NCBI GenBank assembly: GCA_023421115.1
Contig: JAEZUI010000161.1
Coordinates: 1 to 11,670, forward strand
DNA from: Bacillota bacterium
GTDB lineage: Bacteria > Bacillota > Clostridia > Acetivibrionales > Acetivibrionaceae
Direction of reading: 5' to 3'
Length of the DNA: 11,670 nt
Position 1 is the stretch's first letter, and every line of letters starts with the position of its first letter. Both the position numbers and the translations under genes were made by a program. A model generated the notes under the pieces. The model searched no databases, was not told where the DNA came from, and saw only the letters and a program-made list of their open reading frames with translations. This document shows, one piece after another, positions 1 through 7,300 of the stretch.

Positions 1-31
1 AACCTATTCTATATATGGCAAATCACCATCT

Positions 32-289
32 CTAAATAGCTTTCTTCTTTTCACCTGCACAATTTATTGAGCAAATGAAATACTTTTTATCGTTTATGAT
101 CATTCTATGATTTCTTTTGTTTATTTCAGACACGTTTAGCGTCTTATTCTTTCTATCTGAAACATCATATACGTCAATCTTTAAACCTTCATCAACAACC
201 TTTGCAAAAAACATATCCGGTCTTTCACTCTTATAACAACGCTTTCCTATCAAAACATTTCTTACAGGAGTAACTTTTAAAACAAACAT
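32..289 (-). CDS. Hypothetical 85-aa protein
   Basis: The product is a small soluble protein of 85 residues that I do not recognise. It has no membrane segment or signal peptide. It is basic at the C-terminus (ends GEKKKAI) and carries two Cys near that end (FICSINCAG, residues 71-79), plus one more at residue 18 (KRCYK). The ATG is preceded by an AAGGGTG ribosome site at a usable distance, and that site lies almost against the stop codon of the upstream yku-like gene, with 15 bp between the genes. The two are therefore probably co-transcribed and perhaps translationally linked. No terminator is visible before the window edge, so the operon may continue leftward. Reality as a gene is supported by the spacing and ribosome site rather than by homology. 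Confidence 0.65.
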   Translation of the reverse strand: MFVLKVTPVRNVLIGKRCYKSERPDMFFAKVVDEGLKIDVYDVSDRKNKTLNVSEINKRNHRMIINDKKYFICSINCAGEKKKAI

Positions 290-304
290 TAAATAATCAC
301 CCTT

Positions 305-820
305 TCAACTTACTTTAATTTTTTTGCTGTACCTGTTTGCATAACTGCTTGCTACGAAGGAATCGGGTTTTATCTTTGCGTCGATACCTATGCCTTCAAA
401 ATAACCAACCATTTCCCGTATAAGTTTTCTTGTTTCCCCTTTCGTTCCTACATCTATATGTGCTTCAAGCTTGCAATCAAAATTTTTATACTTTACAGTA
501 AAATCATACATTGCGTCCATTAACTGTTCGTTTAGGATATATACCAATTCATAGGTCATCAAAGTTTCCTTTGAAATTTTTTCTTTTAGATTAACATATC
601 TTTTATTTTCAATAACTTTACTTACACAGCACCAGGCACCTTGCCCGACTCTATGTACATGTATTCCAGTTGCAAAACAGGTATATCTTCCCTTTACCTG
701 TGAATCGGTTCCCACAGCAATCCTGTATTGACAATCAGGATTTGCTTTAATAAAATACTTTATACTTGCAACTACATCTGCAAAACTCATATTTTTTTGC
801 ATCGAATTATAAAATCTCAT
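305..820 (-). CDS. YkuK-like RNase H-fold protein (DUF458)
   Basis: The 171-aa protein resembles the YkuK/DUF458 family of Bacillus and clostridia, which has a ribonuclease H-like fold but no firmly known biochemical role. Family-like stretches are FYNSMQKNMSF at the N-terminus, AVGTDSQV (36-42), TGIHVHRVGQGAW (51-63), EAHIDVG (119-125) and KPDSFVASSYANRYSK near the C-terminus. Acidic residues D39, E85 or E91, D123 and D153 fall in the order expected for an RNase H-type metal site; this is inferred from spacing. There is no signal peptide or membrane segment, so it is cytoplasmic. I chose the ATG at 820, which has GGTGA just upstream and gives the usual N-terminus for the family. A TTG in frame at 832 would add four residues. 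It appears to lead a two-gene operon with the 85-aa protein. Confidence 0.8.
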   Translation of the reverse strand: MRFYNSMQKNMSFADVVASIKYFIKANPDCQYRIAVGTDSQVKGRYTCFATGIHVHRVGQGAWCCVSKVIENKRYVNLKEKISKETLMTYELVYILNEQLMDAMYDFTVKYKNFDCKLEAHIDVGTKGETRKLIREMVGYFEGIGIDAKIKPDSFVASSYANRYSKKIKVS

Positions 821-896
821 CTTTTTCACCAACTTCTGTAATTATTCTTTATCTTTAAATACACCTTTCACTTCGTTCATAAGAGTCAAAATAAAA

Positions 897-930
897 AGTG
901 GTTAAATCCATTGCATTGGACTTAACCACT
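897..930. terminator. Bidirectional hairpin terminator
   Basis: Arms at 897-910 and 917-930 pair over 14 positions with one mismatch (AGTGGTTAA, then TCCA, against TGGA, then TTAACCACT) around a 6-nt loop. On the minus strand the stem is followed by TTTTTATTTT, and on the plus strand by CTATTTTTATT, so it can work both ways. It lies 38 bp after the stop of the minus-strand 49-aa gene, which it most likely ends, and insulates the yku-like operon. Confidence 0.85.
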
Positions 931-968
931 CTATTTTTATTAAATGCTTATAAACCTTTAGTCAAACA

Positions 969-1118
969 TCAAGTAACAATGTCCCTAAAATAGCCAATAC
1001 TGCATTTATATAACAGAGGATCAAGCCAATGTATGCTATCAAAGCCCATACTTTGTCTTTCTGATAATCTTGTTTCTATACTTATTTGTTTTAGCTCATA
1101 TGGTCTGAAACAGTACAT
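969..1118 (-). CDS. Orphan 49-aa small protein
   Basis: This encodes a 49-residue protein (starts MYCFRPYELK, ends GYFRDIVT) with no family that I recognise. The start is set by a perfect AGGAGG at 1126-1131, 7 nt before the ATG. A longer in-frame ATG at 1169 lacks any ribosome site. The protein is mixed in charge, has two Cys (C3, C39), one Trp and several Tyr, and shows no signal peptide or clear membrane helix. It forms a single-gene unit: a promoter with a perfect TATAAT box at 1208-1213, about 80 nt of leader, then the gene, then a strong terminator at 897-930. This complete expression context is the main evidence that it is real. A regulatory small protein or a peptide precursor is possible, but there is no modification or export gene next to it to support the latter. 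Confidence 0.65.
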   Translation of the reverse strand: MYCFRPYELKQISIETRLSERQSMGFDSIHWLDPLLYKCSIGYFRDIVT

Positions 1119-1125
1119 TGTAAAT

Positions 1126-1131
1126 CCTCCT
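1126..1131 (-). promoter_or_regulatory. Strong ribosome binding site deciding the small-gene start
   Basis: AGGAGG on the minus strand, 7 nt upstream of the ATG at 1118. It fixes the start of the 49-aa protein and argues against the longer reading from 1169. Confidence 0.85.
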
Positions 1132-1207
1132 TTCACATAATCATTAAAATTTTGAGTTTCCTTACGCATTCAACAATTTTTACAACAACATTCCCTCAGG
1201 CACAGTA

Positions 1208-1237
1208 ATTATATGGTAACACAGCCACACTTGTCAT
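1208..1237 (-). promoter_or_regulatory. SigA-type promoter of the 49-aa gene
   Basis: On the minus strand, ATGACA (1232-1237; 5 of 6 to TTGACA) is followed by an 18-nt spacer and a perfect TATAAT (1208-1213). An overlapping TTGACA sits 6 nt further upstream but with a spacing (23 nt) too long for use. Transcription would start near 1200, giving a leader of about 80 nt before the ATG at 1118. Confidence 0.65.
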
Positions 1238-1284
1238 GTCAACCAAAATATAGAATTGAAATATTCTTGTAACATTTCCTTTTT

Positions 1285-3531
1285 TTAATACTTTCCAAAA
1301 TCTATATCACCTAGAGAAATATCCTTTTTATTGAAGGATTTCTTTTTTGAATTAACTTTTTTATTCTTACTTGCATCTTCTAAAAAACCTATTATCTCAT
1401 TATCAATGCTTTCATATCCTGATTTTGCATCCCCATTTTTTCTTATCCTAAATCTGCTTACAATATCGTTAAGAGTATCTGCCTGACTTGAAAGTTCCTG
1501 ACTTGAAGCTGCACTTTGCTGTGAAGTTGCGGAATTTGTCTGAACAACTTGTGAAATCTGCAGCACACCTTGATTTACCTGTGAAATCCCTGTTGCCTGT
1601 TCATTTGATGAAGCCGCAATTTCACTCACAAGGTCAGTTGCTTTTGTAACTCCGTCAACAATCTTTGAAAGTGCTTCTGCAGTGTCTTTTGCTATATTCA
1701 TGCCGTTTTCTGTCTTCTTGACGGTTCCCTCTATTAACACTGTTGTCTCTTTTGCTGCTTGTGCACTTCTGCCCGCAAGGCTTCTTACTTCATCTGCTAC
1801 AACAGCAAATCCTTTTCCGTGCTGTCCTGCCCTAGCTGCTTCAACTGCAGCATTTAACGCAAGTATATTGGTCTGAAATGCTATTTCATCTATCACTTTA
1901 ATAATTTTAGAAATATTTGTTGATGCTGAGGATATTTCGTCCATTGATCTTAGCATTTCCTTCATTTGTCCATTACCCTCAACTGCATCTTCTTTCACTG
2001 CCATAGCTAGTTCACTTGCATCCTTGGCATTAACCGCATTCTTTTTGGTTTGTTCAGCTATTACGTTCATAACAGCTGTCAATTCTTCAACTGAACTGGC
2101 CTGTTCTGTGGTGCTTTGTGAAAGCATTTGTGATGAATCCGCAATTTGTTTTGAACCCGCTGCTACCTGTAATGCTGCAGATCTCATCCTATTTAGTATA
2201 TCATTGAATACAGATAAAATATTATTGAGAGAATTTTTCATCTCAATAAAATCACCTTTAAATTCTTTATCTATTATAATGTCTAAATTGCCATCAGACA
2301 TTTGATTTAGCACATTACTAATTTCACTTATATAGGTCTTCAAATTGAGTATTGTCTTATTTAGAGCCTCTTTTATTATCGCATGCTCTCCCTTGTAGTT
2401 ACCTTTCACACTGACCTGTAAGTTTCCCTTTTCTAATTCTGCAAGTACACTTGTCGCTTCATTTATTGGCTCTATCGCTGCATCGAGTGTTTTATTCATT
2501 CCTAGAATTATTTCATGATATAATCCTTTGAAGTTTTCCGCTCTTCCTCTTACTTGAAGTTTACCGTCAATTGCTGCTGCAGTTAAGGCATTTACCTCAT
2601 AAACAAGTCCCTTTATCGACTCGGTAGTCTTTTGAAATGCAGGACCTATCTCATCTTCATCATCCTTTATCAGCAACTCGAAATCAAAATTTCCTTCTGC
2701 TATTTTATTCATAGAACCTATCACGTGCTTTTGAAGATCGTCAGCATAATTATCCATAATATTTGCAAGTTGCCCAATTTCATCTTTTCTACTTAAATTC
2801 AACCTCTTTTTCAGATGTCCCTTTTCAATTTCCTTAATCATCTCCACTACCAAAACAAGTGGTTTTGATATATTTCTTATTATTATATAACCTATGACAA
2901 AAATCAGAGCAAGTAAAACAACTAATCCTATAGAAATATTTAATACAACGAAATTTCTCTTGTTATAATATTTTTCTTCGTTTACTTTTACCGCCTCTGC
3001 AAGTAAATTAGTTATTTCATCCAAATTATCACGAGGCTCATTGAATGAATCCACCCACCCCTCCTCGAAAGCTTTATTTTGTATAGATTTATTTGTAATT
3101 GCTACCCACTCATCTATTTGAGGATTTATTTTATCAAAAATCTCAAACGCAGTTTGCTTACTTGTTTCTCCTTTAAATTCAAGCCATTCATTTTTTGTAT
3201 TATCCATTTCCGCTTTTGATCCTAAAACTCTCTCTTTTGCTGTTTTTATATTGTCATTAAAGAAGGCAATTTCACTATCAATTTCCTCTTTTGTATTATC
3301 TCCCATAACTATTTTTTGTACTGCTGTATATGCCTGATACAGGTCTCTGTCGGCATTTAATATAGCCTCTTCTGCTGCCCGAGCTGATTTGAGCATTTTT
3401 GTTTCCTCTTTTTGAATATTGCTACTCGAAATTACAGCCAAAGATGCAAATACAGCAACACCTATTAAACACATAACCAGTATAAGGAATATCTTACTCC
3501 TTATAGACAAATCTGAAATCCATTTCATCAT
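1285..3531 (-). CDS. Methyl-accepting chemotaxis protein, poly-HAMP
   Basis: A membrane chemoreceptor that passes ligand signals to CheA/CheW. Counting from the ATG at 3531 (748 aa): a membrane helix at about 13-34, an external helical sensor region to about 193, a second helix at 194-218, then a long HAMP region. Five repeats of the HAMP-like pattern are visible, around KGHLKKRL (237-244), EGNFDFEL (279-286), DGKLQVR (322-328), KGNLQVSV (368-375) and DGNLDIII (413-420). The signalling domain follows at about 450-695, with the conserved hairpin tip at 549-569 (EIAFQTNILALNAAVEAARA), and a Lys-rich tail ends in DFGKY. The external part is a short four-helix-type sensor of unknown ligand. An upstream in-frame GTG at 3537 is only 3 nt from the AGGAG at 3541-3545, whereas the ATG at 3531 is 9 nt away and is preferred. 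It stands alone, with no che genes nearby. Confidence 0.95.
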   Translation of the reverse strand: MMKWISDLSIRSKIFLILVMCLIGVAVFASLAVISSSNIQKEETKMLKSARAAEEAILNADRDLYQAYTAVQKIVMGDNTKEEIDSEIAFFNDNIKTAKERVLGSKAEMDNTKNEWLEFKGETSKQTAFEIFDKINPQIDEWVAITNKSIQNKAFEEGWVDSFNEPRDNLDEITNLLAEAVKVNEEKYYNKRNFVVLNISIGLVVLLALIFVIGYIIIRNISKPLVLVVEMIKEIEKGHLKKRLNLSRKDEIGQLANIMDNYADDLQKHVIGSMNKIAEGNFDFELLIKDDEDEIGPAFQKTTESIKGLVYEVNALTAAAIDGKLQVRGRAENFKGLYHEIILGMNKTLDAAIEPINEATSVLAELEKGNLQVSVKGNYKGEHAIIKEALNKTILNLKTYISEISNVLNQMSDGNLDIIIDKEFKGDFIEMKNSLNNILSVFNDILNRMRSAALQVAAGSKQIADSSQMLSQSTTEQASSVEELTAVMNVIAEQTKKNAVNAKDASELAMAVKEDAVEGNGQMKEMLRSMDEISSASTNISKIIKVIDEIAFQTNILALNAAVEAARAGQHGKGFAVVADEVRSLAGRSAQAAKETTVLIEGTVKKTENGMNIAKDTAEALSKIVDGVTKATDLVSEIAASSNEQATGISQVNQGVLQISQVVQTNSATSQQSAASSQELSSQADTLNDIVSRFRIRKNGDAKSGYESIDNEIIGFLEDASKNKKVNSKKKSFNKKDISLGDIDFGKY

Positions 3532-3658
3532 ACACACGCACTCCTTTATTATTAGTAGTTATAAGCAACAAATACAATTACAATTAAATATTTTAAGTTA
3601 AAAATAACCAATTCTTTATTTAAACATTCAAGAAACTCAACTATTTTTTTCCTACTAT

Positions 3659-3685
3659 ATCTTTCGGTAATTTGCTAATCTTTCA
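3659..3685 (-). promoter_or_regulatory. Possible SigD-like motility promoter for the chemoreceptor
   Basis: On the minus strand, TGAA (3682-3685) is followed 14 nt later by CCGAAAGAT (3659-3667), which loosely resembles the flagellar/chemotaxis sigma pattern TAAA-N15-CCGATAT. Both boxes carry mismatches, so this is a weak call supported mainly by the gene's function. It would give a leader of about 120 nt. Confidence 0.3.
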
Positions 3686-3701
3686 TTAGCTAAACTTTAG
3701 C
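3674..3701. repeat. Two overlapping palindromes (operator-like)
   Basis: GCTAAT (3674-3679) pairs with ATTAGC (3685-3690) over a 5-nt centre. GCTAAA (3689-3694) pairs with TTTAGC (3696-3701) over a 1-nt centre, and the two palindromes share the bases GC. Four TTAGC/GCTAA half sites in 28 bp, between two divergent genes, look like a regulator binding site. This is inferred from the pattern only. Confidence 0.45.
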
Positions 3702-3801
3702 ATTTAAAAAAGTTAAATTGAGAATAGTCATATTTCTGATAAACATGTAAATAATAAAAACGAAAATATTATGTATCTTTAGAAACGAGGAGGAGCCATC
3801 A

Positions 3802-3936
3802 ATGAAAGAAAAGAAAAAAGACAAAAAAGTTGTTGCAGATGCCATTGGTGACCCGGCTTTTTATAATGACCAGATAGCTTCAAATAAAGAGCCCATAAAG
3901 TCATCAATGGAAAAGAAAAAAAGTCATAAAAAGTAG
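3802..3936 (+). CDS. Lysine-rich 44-aa small protein
   Basis: A 44-residue protein that I do not recognise. About a third of it is Lys, clustered at both ends (MKEKKKDKKVV and MEKKKSHKK), with a more ordinary middle containing AIGDPAFYNDQIASN. It has no Cys, no membrane segment and no signal peptide. The start is supported by GAGGAGGAG about 8 nt upstream, one of the strongest ribosome sites in the window, and a perfect 10-bp hairpin follows 15 nt after the stop. The very basic ends suggest contact with nucleic acid or ribosomes, but that is a guess. It lies between the divergent chemoreceptor and a decayed ArsC/Spx-like gene and has no visible partner. No clear SigA promoter was found upstream; TATTAT at 3767-3772 has no good -35 box. 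Confidence 0.65.
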   Translation: MKEKKKDKKVVADAIGDPAFYNDQIASNKEPIKSSMEKKKSHKK

Positions 3937-3951
3937 CGTGTAATTTTATTT

Positions 3952-3989
3952 CGAAAAGGCTGTCGGAATTCTTACCTATAGCCTTTTCG
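3952..3989 (+). terminator. Terminator of the 44-aa gene
   Basis: CGAAAAGGCT (3952-3961) pairs perfectly with AGCCTTTTCG (3980-3989) over an 18-nt loop. It is followed by CAAATTTCTTTTTCTT and starts 15 nt after the stop codon of the lysine-rich gene. Confidence 0.75.
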
Positions 3990-4017
3990 CAAATTTCTTT
4001 TTCTTAATCGTACTTAG

Positions 4018-4197
4018 CTAGCTTATCTTCCCAACTTCCTGTTTAAATCCAATCAAGATGGTTTCCTTATTCACAATTATAGGTCGCTTAACTAGCATGC
4101 CGTTAGTTGCTAGTAGTTCAAGTTGATCTTGTTCCTTCATATCCGGAAGTTTTTCTTTTAATCCTAGTTCCTTGTACAAAAGCCCACCAAAATTGTG
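4018..4197 (-). pseudogene. C-terminal remnant of an ArsC/Spx/YffB-like protein
   Basis: On the minus strand an open frame of 59 codons reads GGLLYKELGLKEKLPDM, then LELLATNGMLVKRPIIVN, then LIGFKQEVGKIS before a TAG at 4018-4020. This is the C-terminal half of the thioredoxin-fold family that includes YffB, Spx and arsenate reductase-like proteins, where the Leu-rich helix is followed by GMLVKRP. The N-terminal half, which carries the catalytic or redox Cys, is missing: two TAA codons lie directly upstream in frame (4198-4203) and the hydrogenase promoter region begins soon after. No ribosome site precedes any plausible start. Family proteins are usually about 115-130 aa, so roughly half is gone. 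It looks like a gene truncated by deletion or replacement of its 5' part. Confidence 0.75.
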
Positions 4198-4232
4198 TTA
4201 TTAAAAATAAAGTCGAAAAAATAGTTAAAATT

Positions 4233-4252
4233 TTGTCAATTTACGATGACAA
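4233..4252. promoter_or_regulatory. Inverted repeat overlapping the hydrogenase -35 box
   Basis: TTGTCA (4233-4238) and TGACAA (4247-4252) form a perfect 6-bp inverted repeat with an 8-nt centre. The right arm overlaps the -35 hexamer at 4246-4251, so a bound protein could block RNA polymerase. The shape recalls Crp/Fnr- or Rex-type sites but does not match either consensus exactly, so the regulator is unknown. Confidence 0.45.
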
Positions 4253-4274
4253 TTCAAATTTCACCCGCTATAAT
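4246..4274 (+). promoter_or_regulatory. SigA-type promoter of the hydrogenase gene
   Basis: ATGACA (4246-4251; 5 of 6 to consensus), a 17-nt spacer, then a perfect TATAAT (4269-4274). Transcription would begin near 4281, leaving a leader of about 70 nt. The gene's ribosome site GAGGTG is at 4337-4342, 7 nt before the ATG. Confidence 0.75.
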
Positions 4275-4349
4275 ATATAGAGGTAGAATTAAATTACAAC
4301 AATGTTAGTTTAATTATATATTTTAAAATGTATTTTGAGGTGAAAAGGA

Positions 4350-7300
4350 ATGAAAACATTATCAAATCAAAACCGTATCAAAGTAACAGTAAACGGTCGA
4401 GAAATCGAAGTTTATGACAATCTTACCATTCTTCAGGCATTACTACAGGAGGATATTCATATTCCTCATCTGTGTTATGATATAAGGCTTGAAAGATCAA
4501 ACGGTAACTGTGGACTTTGTGTAGTATCAGTCGGTCCTAATAGTGAAAAAGACGTCAAAGCATGCCAAACCCCTATAAAGGAGGGTATGGTTATATGTAC
4601 AAACAGTCCAAAACTTGAAAGCTACAGAAAGGTTCGCCTTGAACAACTGCTTTCAGATCACAATGCCGATTGTGTTGCTCCATGCGTAACAACATGTCCT
4701 GCCAACATCGATATCCAGACTTATCTGCGTCATGTAGGCAATGGAAATTACGAGTCTGCAATAAGGACAATAAAAGACAGAAATCCTTTCCCTATTGTAT
4801 GCGGGCGTGTCTGTCCACATCCTTGTGAGGCTGCATGTAGACGCAATCTTGTAGATTCTCCTGTTGCAATCAATTATGTCAAACGTTTTGCTGCCGATTG
4901 GGATATGGCTCAGCCACAACCATGGGTTCCAACTAAAAACCCTTCAACGGGTAGAAAGATAGCTATTGTAGGTGGAGGACCATCGGGACTTTCTGCTGCA
5001 TACTACAGCGCCATAAAGGGCCATGATGTAACTGTTTTTGAACGTCAGTCCCATGCAGGAGGAATGATGAGATATGGTATACCCGAATATCGTCTTCCAA
5101 AAGCTACTTTAGATAAAGAGATTGATATAATCAAGAACCTCGGTGTAAAAATCATGACAGGAAAATCCCTTGGAACTCATATCAGACTTGAGGATCTCCA
5201 TAAGGATTTTGATGCAGTGTATCTTGCTATCGGTTCATGGAATGCAACACCAATGCACATTGAAGGTGAAAACCTTGAAGGTGTATGGCTTGGTATACAA
5301 TTCCTTGAGCAAGTAACAAATAATGCACAAATAAACTTAGGTGACAATGTCATTGTAATCGGTGGAGGAAATACAGCCATTGACTGTGCTCGTACCGCTC
5401 TTAGAAAAGGAGCTAAATCGGTTAAACTTGTATACCGTCGTACGCAGGAGGAAATGCCTGCTGAACCCTACGAAGTGGAAGAAGCCTTGCACGAAGGTGT
5501 TGAAATGTTGTTCTTAATGGCACCAACAAAGATTATTAGTGTAGATAGCAAAAAGAAACTAGGCTGTATAAAAATGACTTTAGGGGAGCCTGACCGTTCA
5601 GGACGTCGCCGTCCTGTACCTGTTGAAGGCAGCGACTTCGAAATTGAAGCAGATACTATTATAGGTGCTATAGGTCAAAGTACCAATACACAATTCCTAT
5701 ATAATGACCTCCCTGTAAAACTTAACAAATGGGGAGATATAGAAATCAATGGAAAGACTATGCAAACTTCCGAGCTCAACATATTTGCCGGCGGAGACTG
5801 TGTAACCGGTCCTGCAACTGTAATACAAGCTGTTGCAGCAGGACGTCATACTGCTGATGCGATGGATAGCTTTTTAATGAAGGGATACATTAAAGAAGAA
5901 AATGTTGATTATAGCTGTAGCCGTGGCACTATGGAGGATCTTCCAAAATGGGAATTTAGAGAAATACCAAAAATTGCTCGTGCTCAAATGCCATCTATTT
6001 CTATTACCGAAAGAAAAAACAACTTCAATGAAGTGGAACTTGGCTTAATGGAGAAGACTGCTCGTGAAGAAGCTCGCCGCTGTCTAAAATGCGGTTGCCG
6101 CGAACGCTACTCCTGTGATTTGCGTCAAGAAGCCACTGCCCATGGTATTGAGTTTGAACCACCCATACACGAACGTCCTTTTATTCCTATAGTTGACGGT
6201 CATCCTTTTATAATACGCGATCACAACAAATGTATATCCTGCGGTCGTTGTATTGCTGCATGTAGTGAAATTGAAGGCCCTGATGTACTTACATTCTATA
6301 TGAAAAACGGACGTCAGTTGGTAGGAACTAAGAGCGGTCTGCCTCTTCAGGAAACAGACTGCGTCAGCTGTGGCCAATGTGTAACTGCTTGTCCTTGCGG
6401 TGCTTTAGACTATCGCCGTGATAAAGGTAGAGTTATGAGAGCAATTAATAATAAGAAAAAGACGGTTGTCGCCTTTGTTGCTCCAGCAGTTCGAAGCCTT
6501 ATCTCTAAGACTTATAATATTCCTTTTGAAGATGCCTCACCATTTATGGCAGGACTTCTTAAAAAGCTAGGCTTTGACAAGATATTTGACTTTACTTTTG
6601 CAGCGGATCTTACTATAGTAGAAGAAACTACAGAATTTTTAACAAGGGTATCGAATAAAGGTGTAATGCCACAATTCACATCCTGCTGCCCAGGTTGGGT
6701 GAACTTTGTTGAAAAGCGTTATCCTGAAATGATTCCTCACCTATCAAGCTGTAAGTCACCTCAAATGATGATGGGAGCCACAGTTAAGAACCATTATGCA
6801 AAACTTGCAAATTTAAATAAAGACGATCTCTTTGTAGTATCGATAGTGCCATGTCTTGCGAAGAAACACGAAGCAGCACGCCCAGAGTTTGCTCCTGAAG
6901 GAATCCGTGATGTAGATGCAGTTCTAACAACAACAGAGATGATTGAAATGGTTAAGCTTGAAAATATCGACATTTCAAAGATTGTACCTCAGGAATTTGA
7001 TGAGCCATACAGACAAGTTTCGGGAGCCGGTATCCTATTTGGTGCATCGGGTGGTGTTGCTGAGGCTGCACTTCGTATGGCAGTTGAAAAGCTCACAGGA
7101 AAAGTTTTAACCGATCATCTTGATTTTGAAGAGATTCGTGGCTTTGAAGGTGTAAAAGAAGCTACTGTAGATGTTGATAATACCAAAGTCCGTGTAGCTG
7201 TTGTAAGCGGTCTGCATAATGCCGAACCGATAATTGAAAAGATTATTCAGGGTGTAGATGTAGGTTATGATCTTATTGAAGTTATGGCGTGTCCTGGCGG

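Noticed and set aside
1119..1169. Longer start for the 49-aa protein (ATG at 1169)
   Set aside because: No ribosome site precedes it, while the ATG at 1118 has a perfect AGGAGG at 7 nt.
1682..2305. Plus-strand open frames of 64 and 93 codons
   Set aside because: They lie wholly inside the chemoreceptor gene on the other strand, have no ribosome site and read as low-complexity shadow text.
3532..3537. GTG start at 3537 for the chemoreceptor
   Set aside because: It is only 3 nt from the ribosome site; the ATG at 3531 has a 9-nt spacing and is the better start.
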